Source of the DNA: Pelagicoccus sp.
GTDB taxonomy: Bacteria > Verrucomicrobiota > Verrucomicrobiia > Opitutales > Opitutaceae
DNA: 64,000 nucleotides
Direction: 5' to 3'
Assembly (NCBI GenBank): GCA_028284635.1
Contig: JANQRJ010000018.1
Span: forward strand, 1-64,000
A program made the position numbers and the translations under genes. The notes below the pieces were generated by a model. That model worked only from the letters and a program-made list of their open reading frames with translations. It was not told the DNA's origin and searched no databases. Positions within the stretch are counted from its first letter, which is position 1. Every line of letters starts with the position of its first letter. Positions 26,770 through 37,813 of the stretch are shown piece by piece.

Positions 26770-27798
26770 TTATAGGGGTCGAGCATTATTAGCTCCGGGT
26801 TCCTCCCGCAGCTCAAGGAAAAGGAAAGGATAGTTTAGGTTCCCCTCCGCCCCTTCCAAAGACGGAGCCTCCGCAGTGAGATTCATAGTGCCTATCAAAG
26901 CGAAGCTGTAGCCGCCATCGCTCACCACGACCTTGGTCGTAAGCACCGAAATCTGGCTGCCCAACGGAGCGCCGGCCGGAATGTCTCCAAGCGCTTCGAG
27001 AATCTCGTCGCGACTGGAAAAGTAGTTGTCGTCCCCGGTACCGAGTTCGCCGTCCAGTCCGCTGCGAAACTGATCGATGGCCAGCTTGTCCAGGTCGTCC
27101 AGATCCGCCAAAGCCCGCAGGGCGAGAGCGGAAGCGGAATTCACGTTGAGCTGCCCCACGTCCCGCGTCGTCACCGCCTCCGAAAGCTGCTGAAACACTG
27201 GTAGCGGTTGGCCCTTCTCGTCGAAGAACAGGTCCCTGAAAGCGAAGAGATAGCGCAACTCTTCAAGCGAACGCAGCGGCTGGTTCGCCGGCGAGGCATC
27301 CAATTCCAGCGAGCTGTACTCCCGGGATTCCGCCCCGTCGATGCGCGTCTCGTCATCCTCGTCGATCCAATCGAGCAACACGTTCGCCAACCGCAAGCCC
27401 ACATCGAGATCGAAGCCGAGCTCGTCGAACAGCAGCAGAAGCGAATCCTCGGCCAGGTCATTGATGTTCGCCTTGCCACTCTCGTCTATGAATTCGAAAG
27501 AAACCTCAATCCCCTCCGGCGGGACCACGTCCGCGTACTCGAGCGGATCGCTCCAGCCTTGGTTGGGCGCGAAAAGCCCACTGTCGATCGCCTTCACGTC
27601 GGCCAACGTAGCCACCGCCACTTCCATCATCGACCATGCGTGCAGCCGCAACGCGGCCCGCTTCGTGTAATAGCCTTCACTCTGGATCTCCACCTGGGCT
27701 CGCTCAATGAAAATCGTCAAAGCGAAGGACACCACCACCACGAGTACAAGCACCAGCAAGAGTATGGAGCCACGCTTCTGTAAAGCGAGGGGATGCAT
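26770..27798 (-). CDS. gspK: Minor pseudopilin GspK
   Basis: 342 residues from ATG at 27798; the upstream 48 codons of open frame are translation of a hairpin repeat. The prepilin signal KRG-SILLLVLVLVVVV lacks the usual Glu at +5, as is characteristic of GspK. Next comes the helical domain with SGKANINDLAEDSLLLLFDELG and LLDWIDEDDETRIDGAE, followed by GQLNVNSASALALRALADL. GspK caps the pseudopilus tip with GspI and GspJ. An acidic Ca-binding-like segment (DGELGTGDDN) is visible. Confidence 0.9.
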   Translation of the reverse strand: MHPLALQKRGSILLLVLVLVVVVSFALTIFIERAQVEIQSEGYYTKRAALRLHAWSMMEVAVATLADVKAIDSGLFAPNQGWSDPLEYADVVPPEGIEVSFEFIDESGKANINDLAEDSLLLLFDELGFDLDVGLRLANVLLDWIDEDDETRIDGAESREYSSLELDASPANQPLRSLEELRYLFAFRDLFFDEKGQPLPVFQQLSEAVTTRDVGQLNVNSASALALRALADLDDLDKLAIDQFRSGLDGELGTGDDNYFSSRDEILEALGDIPAGAPLGSQISVLTTKVVVSDGGYSFALIGTMNLTAEAPSLEGAEGNLNYPFLFLELREEPGANNARPL

Positions 27799-27806
27799 TT
27801 CGCTTC

Positions 27807-27917
27807 GGGGAGCGCACGCGTCTCGCGTGCAGTCTTGAGCGTCTCGCCCAAGACATCTGGCACCGAAAACGCTTGGGCGAGACGCCCAAGCGAGCACGCG
27901 AGACGCGTGCGCTCCCC
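27807..27917. repeat. Nested inverted repeat with four hairpins between gspJ and gspK
   Basis: Perfect 24-base arms at 27807-27830 and 27894-27917 (GGGGAGCGCACGCG... mirrored). Each arm is itself a hairpin (CACGCG-TCT-CGCGTG). Inside are two more hairpins at 27834-27852 and 27872-27890 (CTTGGGCG-AGA-CGCCCAAG). Confidence 0.85.
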
Positions 27918-27942
27918 AACGACTCTCTACTCCCTCCTTCAT

Positions 27943-28617
27943 CTACAAAATAGGAGTCCCCGACATTGGTCCCGGCAAAATGAGCTGCCGCGCGACCCGC
28001 TCTCCATCGAATACGAAAACCAGCTCGATGCGCTGCGGTATCCAATAGCCCGAATCCTCATCCTCGACCGGAGTCGAGGTGATCTCCCACTGCGGATACT
28101 CATCCTCGTAGTCTATATAGTGATAGCGCACCTCCCGAACGAAGGGCGAGACGAGCGTGCGTCGAGGCGGCTGCTCCTCGAAGTCCTCCTCCAGCCGGGA
28201 ACGCCAAAGCAAGAACAGCCCATCCCGCATAGAAAACTCAAGCGAGCAAATCACATGCGGCATCGGCTCCTCTGGCCAGATCAAGGCGCCCGGACTCTGC
28301 TCGAGCTCGAAAGTCAAAAGCGGCTCGGTACGGGAGTCGTCTCCCTCCCACTCGAACCAGTGGACCGGAGACTCCTCCTCCTCGCCCGGATAGCGAGAAC
28401 TCGCCACCCGAAAAGATTCCTCCAGAAATCGAGTCACTCCCCGGGCGTGCTTCTGAAACAGACGTTCGTTCGACCCATGCCCCCAAAGCTCCGCCAGGCT
28501 CATCAGAAAAGCCGTCGAAGCCGTCACCACCAGAGCTCCCAAGGCCACCGCCATTAGCACCTCGAGCAAGGTAAAGCCACTACAGCCCGACCGCGATTCC
28601 GAAAAACCGCCCTTCAT
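27943..28617 (-). CDS. gspJ: Minor pseudopilin GspJ
   Basis: 224 residues with the prepilin signal CSG-FTLLEVLMAVALGALVV (cleavage after Gly, Glu at +5) and a long globular C-terminal domain rich in Trp, Glu and Tyr. Position after gspI (4-base overlap) and length fit GspJ of the tip complex. There is no truncation. Sequence after the N-terminal helix is divergent, as usual in this family. Confidence 0.85.
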   Translation of the reverse strand: MKGGFSESRSGCSGFTLLEVLMAVALGALVVTASTAFLMSLAELWGHGSNERLFQKHARGVTRFLEESFRVASSRYPGEEEESPVHWFEWEGDDSRTEPLLTFELEQSPGALIWPEEPMPHVICSLEFSMRDGLFLLWRSRLEEDFEEQPPRRTLVSPFVREVRYHYIDYEDEYPQWEITSTPVEDEDSGYWIPQRIELVFVFDGERVARQLILPGPMSGTPIL

Positions 28618-29084
28618 AGCCTTCTGCCCTCGAGAAGCTGCTTCTCCGCCAGACGCTCCGCGCTGCGGGCCCGCAAGTCTTCGCGATCCAAAGGATCCGA
28701 CCAGCTTGGCCGCGTCAGATAGAACTGCTCCGTCGCCTCGGTCACCCCTTTCTCCTCGTCCACCGGATCCAGCTCAACGCTCAGCGTCACCCAAAACAAG
28801 TCGGCTATCCGAGTAGGCTCGTACTCGATCCGCCAGCGAGCTGCGCCGTGCTCGCCCGTCACCACTTCGCCGCCCTTTTCGATCTCCTCTACGTTGCTCT
28901 CCAACAGTGCCGCCCTGCGAATCGCGGCCATGTCCTGATCCAGGCTCTGGTTGACCTGCACCCGATCCATCAACTCCAAAGTGTTCACGTAGGCCGAAAC
29001 GAAAATAGGCACCGCAGCGAAGAAGATCGCCATCGCCACCAGCACCTCCAGCAAGGTGAAGCCCGCCTGCCGCTCAGATCCCAT
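28614..29084 (-). CDS. gspI: Minor pseudopilin GspI
   Basis: 156 residues with the prepilin signal QAG-FTLLEVLVAMAIFFAAV (Glu at +5), a short N-terminal leader (MGSERQAG) and an amphipathic helix continuing through LELMDRVQVNQSLDQDM. Length is slightly above typical GspI. It overlaps gspH by 11 bases and gspJ by 4, the usual H-I-J order. It nucleates pseudopilus assembly with GspJ and GspK. Confidence 0.83.
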   Translation of the reverse strand: MGSERQAGFTLLEVLVAMAIFFAAVPIFVSAYVNTLELMDRVQVNQSLDQDMAAIRRAALLESNVEEIEKGGEVVTGEHGAARWRIEYEPTRIADLFWVTLSVELDPVDEEKGVTEATEQFYLTRPSWSDPLDREDLRARSAERLAEKQLLEGRRL

Positions 29085-29601
29085 TTTCGTTCGGATCCAC
29101 CAACTGGGCGCCCGTCCAAGGATCCATTTGAAACTCCGTGAAAAACTCGCCGATCTTCATCGAAACCGTATACGGCGTGCACGTGCCGTCAGGGAAAAAG
29201 CCAACCGATACGATCTCCCGTTTCGCCACCAGCTCGCCCCGAATCAGCACGTAGCTGTTCTCCGGAGCGATCTCCTCGAAAAGCACCTCGATCTCCAAGT
29301 CCCCAAACTCGCTGGTGTCCACCGGAAAAGACTCCCGCTTCTCGCCGGAGCTGACCACGAAGCCCTGCTCGTCTTCGTCCCAATCGATGAAGTGAGGACT
29401 CCGCGTGAAGACGGCGTTCAGCCGGGCCGAGTCCACCGCCTTCCAGTAGGCGTTCTCCAAAGTCTCCAGCTCGCCGTTGCGCAACAGCGAAGCGATGTTC
29501 ACCACGAACATCGACGACATCAACGCCACCAACGATATCGTCAGCAGCAACTCGATCAGCGTAAAGCCGCCTCTGGCGCCAGGCGCGTCCCTTTTCATCA
29601 C
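29074..29601 (-). CDS. gspH: Minor pseudopilin GspH
   Basis: 175 residues with the prepilin signal RGG-FTLIELLLTISLVALM (Glu at +5). The downstream globular part contains FTRSPHFIDWDEDEQGFVV, consistent with the GspH/FimT beta domain. It is 36 bases after gspG and overlaps gspI. It would join the main pseudopilus to the tip complex. Confidence 0.83.
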   Translation of the reverse strand: MMKRDAPGARGGFTLIELLLTISLVALMSSMFVVNIASLLRNGELETLENAYWKAVDSARLNAVFTRSPHFIDWDEDEQGFVVSSGEKRESFPVDTSEFGDLEIEVLFEEIAPENSYVLIRGELVAKREIVSVGFFPDGTCTPYTVSMKIGEFFTEFQMDPWTGAQLVDPNENGI

Positions 29602-29637
29602 CGGGCGTTTTAGAGCAGGTTCAGCGACCGCCCCCTG

Positions 29638-30069
29638 TTACCAGTTGCGAATGTCGTCCTCCGACTCGACTCCATCCGGTCCAAGCGAATACAGTTCGTA
29701 GCCGCCTGGATTCACCGTGCTCGGAAAACGATACTTGAACTCGTTGCCCCACGCGTCGACCAGCTTCTCCTCGCTCTCGACATAAGGACCTCTCCAACGA
29801 CCGCGGTCTCCGGCAGGCTTTTCCACCAAGGCCCTCAAGCCCTGCTCCGAACTCGGATAGCTCCCCACGTCCATACGGTAGGAAAACAAGACAGGCTTGA
29901 AGGTCTCCTTCACCGCCAGCTCCGTCATCTTCACCTGCTGATTGCCGAAGATCCCGCCAGCCCGAAAAATCGCCACTCCAGCCAGCAGAACGATCAAGCC
30001 GATCACCAAGATCATTTCGATAAGTGTGAAGCCAGACTTCTGACCGAGAAAACCGCGATTCCTATTCAT
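29638..30069 (-). CDS. gspG: Major pseudopilin GspG
   Basis: 143 residues from ATG at 30069; the alternative TTG at 30084 adds five residues. The prepilin signal KSG-FTLIEMILVIGLIVLL is followed by the GspG core: MDVGSYPSSEQGLRALVEKP, GRWRGPYVESEEKLVDAWG and the acidic Ca-binding tail GPDGVESEDDIRNW. It builds the pseudopilus and heads the operon. No prepilin peptidase gene (gspO) is present in the window, so it must be elsewhere. Confidence 0.93.
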   Translation of the reverse strand: MNRNRGFLGQKSGFTLIEMILVIGLIVLLAGVAIFRAGGIFGNQQVKMTELAVKETFKPVLFSYRMDVGSYPSSEQGLRALVEKPAGDRGRWRGPYVESEEKLVDAWGNEFKYRFPSTVNPGGYELYSLGPDGVESEDDIRNW

Positions 30070-30296
30070 TGTAATGTGGGGCAACTAAATTCCGTACGAG
30101 GCTCCTGCAAATTGCCAAGAGCAAAGCGAGAGTCTGTAAAGAGCCAATAGATACGCAAGCCGCCAAGAAGGTTTCACGGAAAACCGCGAGCTCCTTCATT
30201 TCCAGGGGCAAGGACTCCAGCGGATGTCAGGGGAAAGAGTCCCCGGTTCAGCGCCTTGCCAAACGCCACGCGGCGCATCAAACCCATCCGAAAACC

Positions 30297-30995
30297 ATGA
30301 GCCAAGAAAGCCAACTCCCCCATCCGCCACTTTCCCTGGTCGAAGCCCGCGTGCTCGGCTGCCTCATCGAAAAGGAAGCCACCACTCCCGACAGCTATCC
30401 CCTTACCCTCAACGCCCTCGTCAATGCCTGCAACCAGAAGTCGAATCGGCACCCAGTACTCGAGCTCGACGAAGGCGCCGTCGCCACCGCTCTCGAATCT
30501 CTGCGACGCCACCACCTCGCCATGCGCGTCTCCCAAGCCGAGGCCCGCGTAGCGAAATTCAAGCACAGCCTGGAAAACGTCTACCCCATCCCCGAACCCC
30601 AACAAGCCATCCTAGCCGAACTCCTGCTCCGCGGCGCCCAGACCGCCGGCGAGCTGCGAGCCCGCAGCGAACGTATTTGCCCCATCGATACCCTCGAAGC
30701 CGTCCGCGAAGAACTGGGGCAAATGACCGACTCCGCCATTCCCCTAGCCCTAGAACTGCCCCGCCAACCCGGCAAAAAAGACGCCCGCTACGCTCACCTC
30801 CTCTCCGGTACACCCGAGATTTCCAACCCGACGCCTGCTGTCGGCAGCGAGCCTCTCAAAGTCGCCGTCGCCATGACTCTGCCCCCCGAAGCAGAAGAAC
30901 GCATCGGCGCTCTCGAGGCTACCGTTGCCTCGCAAGCCCAAGCTCTGGAAACCCTCCGCTCCGAATTCGCCGAATTCCGAGCTCAGTTCGAGTAG
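30297..30995 (+). CDS. YceH family protein (DUF480)
   Basis: 232 residues. It begins with the family pattern LSLVEARVLGCLIEKEATTP and YPLTLNALVNACNQKSNRHP, a winged-helix repeat. A second repeat starts around AILAELLLRGAQTAGELRAR. The C-terminal 60 residues form a predicted coiled coil (EERIGALEATVASQAQALE). The function of YceH proteins is not established; the winged helices suggest DNA or protein binding. It is divergent from the T2SS operon. Confidence 0.9.
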   Translation: MSQESQLPHPPLSLVEARVLGCLIEKEATTPDSYPLTLNALVNACNQKSNRHPVLELDEGAVATALESLRRHHLAMRVSQAEARVAKFKHSLENVYPIPEPQQAILAELLLRGAQTAGELRARSERICPIDTLEAVREELGQMTDSAIPLALELPRQPGKKDARYAHLLSGTPEISNPTPAVGSEPLKVAVAMTLPPEAEERIGALEATVASQAQALETLRSEFAEFRAQFE

Positions 30996-31024
30996 CCAAG
31001 CCGGCATGCCCTCTCGCACCTTCG

Positions 31025-31060
31025 GTGGATTGAGAACGCAACGTTACTTGCTTAGTTTAC
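31025..31060. repeat. AACGTT-centred palindrome, copy 2
   Basis: Centre AACGTT at 31040-31045. The right arm ACTTGCTTAGTTTAC is well conserved with copies 1 and 3. The left arm (GTGGATTGAGAACGC) is more diverged, matching the expected arm at 10 of 15 positions. It begins 30 bases after the YceH stop. Confidence 0.7.
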
Positions 31061-31078
31061 GAAAGACAGCCCCTCCCT

Positions 31079-31213
31079 CGTAGCGCGAGGCTTCAGCCCG
31101 CGACCGCATTGCAGGATCGTAGCCGAAGTCGAAAGACTTCGTTCCTCTCAATCAAAGTCTTTCGACTTCGGCTACAAACGGAGACGGACCGCGGGCTGAA
31201 GCCCCGCGCCACG
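31079..31213. repeat. Nested inverted repeats including GTAGCC/GNRA hairpins, copy 2
   Basis: Outer arms 31079-31102 and 31190-31213 (GGCTTCAGCCCGCG mirrored by CGCGGGCTGAAGCC). Inner arms 31119-31140 and 31155-31175 contain GTAGCC plus stem GAAGTC-GAAA-GACTTC. The 31000-31440 gap holds only repeats and a terminator-like hairpin; no gene is seen. Confidence 0.8.
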
Positions 31214-31303
31214 AAGGCGACAGTCCGGACTAACCAATGCCTCAGGCCGCGCCCATCAAGTCCCTCGGCGCCTAAGAGCCGATAGAAAAAACGACCTAGG
31301 CAA

Positions 31304-31337
31304 AAAGGGCCCAGCTTGCGGATACAACGGGCCCTTT
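31304..31337 (+). terminator. Terminator-like hairpin after the repeat cluster
   Basis: AAAGGGCCC (31304-31312) pairs perfectly with GGGCCCTTT (31329-31337) across a 16-base loop. It is flanked by an A-run and a short T-run, so it could work in either direction. It separates the YceH gene from the actin operon. Confidence 0.5.
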
Positions 31338-31444
31338 CTGCCGCCCACGCACAGGACCGATTTTTTCTAAAATTTCATATCTTTGAATATCAGCAACTTA
31401 AGAAAGTTGGCATGCCAGAGGCTTAGTTTGCCGCCGATACAACT

Positions 31445-32053
31445 ATGATCGCATCGATGAAAGTGACTGAACGAGCGCAGCAACGCTGGGACGCCATCGT
31501 AGAACGTTTCCGCCATGCCTGCATACTCCACCGAAACGGCCAGGAGTGGGAATCCCGTCGCATCATCAAGGAAGAGCTCCCACCCATCATCCGGCAATGG
31601 ATGCAGATGTTGCCCGCAGGTCTGAAGGACGACGCCAAGGCCGACCTGCGCGACATGTTCACCCGCGAGCAAAGCATCGTGGACCAAGGCCACAAGCTGC
31701 AAAGCCTTTTCAAGGAAACCCTCGTCAAGCGGCTCATCCCGCAAGTCGAGTCCCGCATCGCCTCCAAGTACCGCGCCCTTTACGCAGGAAAGCTCGACGA
31801 GCGCCGCAAGCGAAAGGAAGAACAGCTCAGAGGCTCCTGGGTCAACCCTGACTACAGCAAATCCGAAGGCAAAGCCGCCACGAGCTTCGGCGCGGGAGCC
31901 GAAAACGTCCGCATCGACGACGTCAGCGGCATGATCGACGCCCTTCAGCAAAACGACCACGAGGGCCTCGCTGACTCCATCCTCTCCTTAGAAGACATCG
32001 TCAAGGGCATGAACGACGCCCAAGTCGATCCCATCCTAAGCCTCAACGACTAA
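31445..32053 (+). CDS. Hypothetical protein, partner of the MamK-like actin
   Basis: 202 residues from ATG at 31445 (or the inner ATG at 31457). I do not recognise a family. It is hydrophilic and helical, rich in Arg, Lys and Glu (RIIKEELPPIIRQWMQML; SRIASKYRALYAGKLDERRK), with a more acidic C-terminal quarter ending ILSLEDIVKGMNDAQVD. There is no signal peptide or membrane helix. It lies 53 bases before the actin gene on the same strand, after a terminator-like hairpin, so the two probably form one operon. A role as adaptor or regulator of the filament is inference from position only. Confidence 0.7.
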   Translation: MIASMKVTERAQQRWDAIVERFRHACILHRNGQEWESRRIIKEELPPIIRQWMQMLPAGLKDDAKADLRDMFTREQSIVDQGHKLQSLFKETLVKRLIPQVESRIASKYRALYAGKLDERRKRKEEQLRGSWVNPDYSKSEGKAATSFGAGAENVRIDDVSGMIDALQQNDHEGLADSILSLEDIVKGMNDAQVDPILSLND

Positions 32054-32106
32054 CCCGCTACGGCAACCCAATGATCTCCCTAAAGAGACCTCTAAAACAC
32101 CACAAG

Positions 32107-33225
32107 ATGAGTACCACCAAAACAACCACTGCATCCAAAGTCATCAAGCGCAAGCAGGTCTCCAGCGAGCTGCTGCTCGTCGGGCTCGACCTCGGCACCA
32201 ACACCACCTGCATCCAGGTCGCGAAGCCCAACAACGGCAAGATCGAGACCTGCGAGCTCGTCCCCTCCATCGTAGGCTACACCACCGAAGGCATCCTGCC
32301 GGGCATCATCCCAGGCGACGCCACCACTCTTTTCGGCAGCCTCGCCCTCAAGTACAAGCTGCACCTCGATCTCGTGCAGCCCCTGCGCGACGGCATCATC
32401 GCGGACATGGACGCCGCCCGCGACTTCCTCACCCACATCAAGGAAGTCTCCGGCATCTCTCCCAACGCGGAAGTGCGGGCCGTAATCGGCATGCCAGCCA
32501 ACTCCGACGCCGAAGCCCGCGAAAACACTCGCCTCGCCGTCACCAACATTTTCGACAAGGTGATCCTCATCCCCGAGCCCTTCCTTGCCGCTCTCGGCAG
32601 CCGCGAGGAAACCCAGCTCCTCAAGGACAACTACGTCGACCCTGTCTGCAACTCCCTCTTCGTCGACATCGGCGCCGGCTCCACCGACGTCTGCCTCATC
32701 CAAGGCTACTATCCGTCCGCCGAAGACCAGATCTCCTTCCCGTTCGCCGGCGACGCCGTCGACGAGATGATCCAAGAGGCTCTGATCAACAAGTACCCAG
32801 ACAGCCAGATCTCCATAGCCAAGTGCCGCGAGATCAAGGAGAAGCACTCTTTCGTGCAAGGCGCCACCAAGGAGGCCAACCATCCCGTCATGATCAGCGG
32901 CAAGGTCCGGCAGCTCGAGGTATCCGACGCCGTCGGAGCCGCTTGCGACACCCTGCTCGGCAAGATTCTCGAAGCCGTGCGCACGCTCATCGTGAAGGCC
33001 GACCCCGACAGCGTGCCAGACCTTCTCAAGAACATCATCATCACCGGCGGCGGCAGCATGATCAAGGGCCTCGACAAGGCTCTGCAAAAGCTGCTCTCCG
33101 AGGAAGGCTTCGACGGCTGCAAAGTCGTGAGCGTCGGCGAGGACTACAAGACTCGCGTAGCCGGAGGCGCCGTCAAGGCCGCCTTCCAAGCCAAGGAACG
33201 CCAATGGCAGAACCTCCTCAGCTAG
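32107..33225 (+). CDS. MamK-like bacterial actin
   Basis: 372 residues from ATG at 32107; an in-frame ATG at 32071 adds 12 residues, and neither has a clear ribosome site. All actin-fold nucleotide motifs are present: phosphate 1 GLDLGTNTTCIQVA, connect 1 EVRAVIGMPANS, phosphate 2 VDIGAGSTDVCLI, adenosine IIITGGGSMIKGLD. The order LHLDLVQPLRDGII and CREIKEKHSFVQG matches MamK of magnetotactic bacteria better than MreB or ParM as I recall those sequences. The N-terminal 22 residues are basic. It should form filaments; the cargo is unknown, as no magnetosome genes are visible. A strong terminator follows. Confidence 0.82.
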   Translation: MSTTKTTTASKVIKRKQVSSELLLVGLDLGTNTTCIQVAKPNNGKIETCELVPSIVGYTTEGILPGIIPGDATTLFGSLALKYKLHLDLVQPLRDGIIADMDAARDFLTHIKEVSGISPNAEVRAVIGMPANSDAEARENTRLAVTNIFDKVILIPEPFLAALGSREETQLLKDNYVDPVCNSLFVDIGAGSTDVCLIQGYYPSAEDQISFPFAGDAVDEMIQEALINKYPDSQISIAKCREIKEKHSFVQGATKEANHPVMISGKVRQLEVSDAVGAACDTLLGKILEAVRTLIVKADPDSVPDLLKNIIITGGGSMIKGLDKALQKLLSEEGFDGCKVVSVGEDYKTRVAGGAVKAAFQAKERQWQNLLS

Positions 33226-33289
33226 AGATTTTCAATCAGGTAGTAGTATAGAACAAGACACCCATTTTTGTGGTGCAGGAATAGGATGG

Positions 33290-33321
33290 CGGGTCCCGGG
33301 AAACCGGGGCCCGTCTTTTTT
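33290..33321 (+). terminator. Rho-independent terminator after the actin gene
   Basis: A GC-rich stem CGGGTCCCGG / CCGGGGCCCG with a short GAAA-type loop is followed by TCTTTTTT at 33314-33321. It is placed 65 bases after the actin stop codon. Confidence 0.88.
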
Positions 33322-33460
33322 ATACCCTATAGACTACCCAGGCAACAGGCGCTGCCCCGGCAGGGAGAACAGCCTAGAGCGTGGTAGATACTGCGCAATG
33401 CCGCTTAAGAATTCGATCCCCGGTCCGTAACTCAAGGGAGCAACAGGAAAATTCTTAATA

Positions 33461-34099
33461 ATGAAAAGCGTCGTAATCATAGAAGATCAAACCGCAGTCC
33501 GAGAGATGGTGTCCGAGTTCATCTCGATGCTACCCGGATACGAGATCGTCGGATCCTTCGGGACGGGCGAAGACGGACTGCAAGGATGCATCAAGCTCAA
33601 ACCTGAAATCGTCGTCCTCGATGTAGGTCTCCCCGAGCTCAGCGGCACGGAGGTCCTCCGCGGACTCACCCTGCACGTACCCGGGGTCAAGGTCCTCGTC
33701 TTCTCCGGAAGAGCCAGCTCCGCCAACATCCGCGAACTGCTTTCCGCCGGAGCCCAGGGATACGTCGACAAGATGGACGGTTTCGACGAATTCAAGAAGG
33801 CCCTCGATATCATTTCCGGCGGCGGCACCTTCATTGGTCCAAAGATGGCCAGCGTGATGCGTTCCCTCATTCTCAATCCCGACTCCGCCTCCAGCGAGAT
33901 CCCTCTCTCCGACCGCGAAAAACAGATTCTCCAGCTGGTTGCCGAATCCTTCTCTACCAAGGAAATCGCCGCTCGACTGAGCATCTCCGTGCGCACCGTG
34001 GACAACCACCGCACCAACATCATGCGCAAGCTCAACCTCCACGACGTAGCCGCCCTCACCCGCTACGCCATCAAGAACGAGCTCATTTCCCTCTCCTAG
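33461..34099 (+). CDS. NarL/FixJ-type response regulator
   Basis: 212 residues. The receiver domain (1-120) has acidic residues E8 and D9, phosphoacceptor D54 (VVLDVGLPELSG) and a switch region followed by K104-type GYVDKMDGF. A LuxR-type DNA-binding domain (about 148-210) follows: LSDREKQILQLVAESFSTKE and RTVDNHRTNIMRKLNLHD. It is a DNA-binding transcription factor controlled by phosphorylation. It lies 200 bases ahead of a hybrid histidine kinase on the same strand, a possible cognate. Confidence 0.92.
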   Translation: MKSVVIIEDQTAVREMVSEFISMLPGYEIVGSFGTGEDGLQGCIKLKPEIVVLDVGLPELSGTEVLRGLTLHVPGVKVLVFSGRASSANIRELLSAGAQGYVDKMDGFDEFKKALDIISGGGTFIGPKMASVMRSLILNPDSASSEIPLSDREKQILQLVAESFSTKEIAARLSISVRTVDNHRTNIMRKLNLHDVAALTRYAIKNELISLS

Positions 34100-34301
34100 G
34101 CCCTTTCTCGAATCCCTGAAACGGAGCCGATTCCTCTCGCAAACCAACAGCAGATCGCCCCGCGCCCCACCGCGACGATCTCGCCACCCACACTTTTTCA
34201 AAGACCGCGTTAGGGCCTAAAAACCCAACGCGGCTCTGAGCTGAAAGGACTCGGCTCGGAAAACAGGCGACACTCTCTTTCGAACCCACGGATGGAAATC
34301 G

Positions 34302-36686
<2,385 letters not shown>

Positions 36687-36784
36687 GAGCCCTGCGGGCA
36701 GGGGTTTACGACAAGCTCGGGATGCTACGCATAGGTTTTTAGGCCGTAGGAAGATGCTGGGATCGCGGACGGCTCGCCCGCGCG

Positions 36785-36822
36785 CTCTCAAACTCTTCAC
36801 TCTTCGCTCTTAATTCTTAACT
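36785..36822. repeat. Heptamer repeat tract (ACTCTTC type)
   Basis: The plus strand reads AACTCTTCACTCTTCGCTCT and continues TAATTCTTAAC, seven-base units, in the gap between the convergent kinase and uracil-DNA glycosylase genes. This is the only tract not placed in front of a start codon. Confidence 0.65.
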
Positions 36823-37735
36823 ACAAAAAATACCTTCTCTGCTTCTCGCTGATTGGCAGGCCCGCCTTCTCCATCACCTTCAGCAAGTCCTCCCAAGACG
36901 CCCGCTTCTCCCGTTTCGAGCTATTGTGCAGCAGGTAGGACGGATGGTAGGTCGGCAGCACCGGAATCCCTTCGAACTCTTTCCACTGCCCCTTCACCTG
37001 CCGCAAGCTGCGAAACGAGTTCGGTCCCAGCAGCCCCTTGGTCGCCGTCGCGCCCAGAGCCACGATCAGCTTCGGCTGCACCACCGCCACCTGGGCCTTC
37101 AAGTACGGCAGACAGAAGTTCAGCTCCTCCTCGGTCGGCGGACGGTTGCCTCGCGACGTCGGCATCTCCGGTCGCCAGTTCATAATGTTGCCAATATAGA
37201 CCTCCTCGCGACTCAAGCCCATCGCCCCGATCATCTTGGTCAGCAACTGGCCAGCCGGCCCCACGAAAGGCTCCCCCTTCACCTCCTCGTCCGCGCCCGG
37301 AGCCTCTCCGCAGAAAAAGATGTCCGCATCCAAATTTCCAATACCGAAGACAACCTTCTTCCCGGGTTTCACGTGCTCGTTGCAAACCGGACAGCCCAGC
37401 ACGATTTCACGCAACGCCTCCCAGCGAGCCGCCTTGTCGCCCTCCGGCAGAGCCACCACCGGCGGTTTCGGAAGCTTGCCAGTCGCCAGAGCAGCCTTGC
37501 CCACCTTCGGAGCGTTGGAAGCCGCCAAAGCCTTGTCCAGATCCGCCGCATTCGCCGAGCGCACTTGGGCGGGAATAGACTCCAGCACTTCGGCCCGGGT
37601 GGAAGCAGCAACGCTGGGAGCCGGCACCCGTTTCTTCAGCTCCTGTATCGAGGCATCCGATACCGATACCCGCGTTACGCCCTCCTTGCGCAAACGCTTC
37701 AGCTCGTCGACCAATGCCAGCAGCTCGGCTTTCAT
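36821..37735 (-). CDS. Uracil-DNA glycosylase, family 4-like
   Basis: 304 residues. About 100 residues of N-terminal extension (Lys/Ala/Pro-rich) precede the core. Family-4 motifs: GCPVC, FCGEAPGADEEVKGEPFVGP, GNRPPTEEEL, LGATATKGLLG and TYHPSYLL. It removes uracil from DNA. The Fe-S cluster normally uses four Cys; here the third position, usually in a KCRP context, reads NWRP (NIMNWRPEMP), leaving three candidate Cys. The insertion EMPTS before RGNRPP is also unusual. The cluster may be incomplete or use another ligand. Confidence 0.85.
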   Translation of the reverse strand: MKAELLALVDELKRLRKEGVTRVSVSDASIQELKKRVPAPSVAASTRAEVLESIPAQVRSANAADLDKALAASNAPKVGKAALATGKLPKPPVVALPEGDKAARWEALREIVLGCPVCNEHVKPGKKVVFGIGNLDADIFFCGEAPGADEEVKGEPFVGPAGQLLTKMIGAMGLSREEVYIGNIMNWRPEMPTSRGNRPPTEEELNFCLPYLKAQVAVVQPKLIVALGATATKGLLGPNSFRSLRQVKGQWKEFEGIPVLPTYHPSYLLHNSSKREKRASWEDLLKVMEKAGLPISEKQRRYFL

Positions 37736-37813
37736 GCGGAGCAGCGGAGCTGCTCCGCGAGGGGTTTAGGAGTTAGGTTTTTAGGCTGTAGGCAAAAATC
37801 AATCACACCAAAA

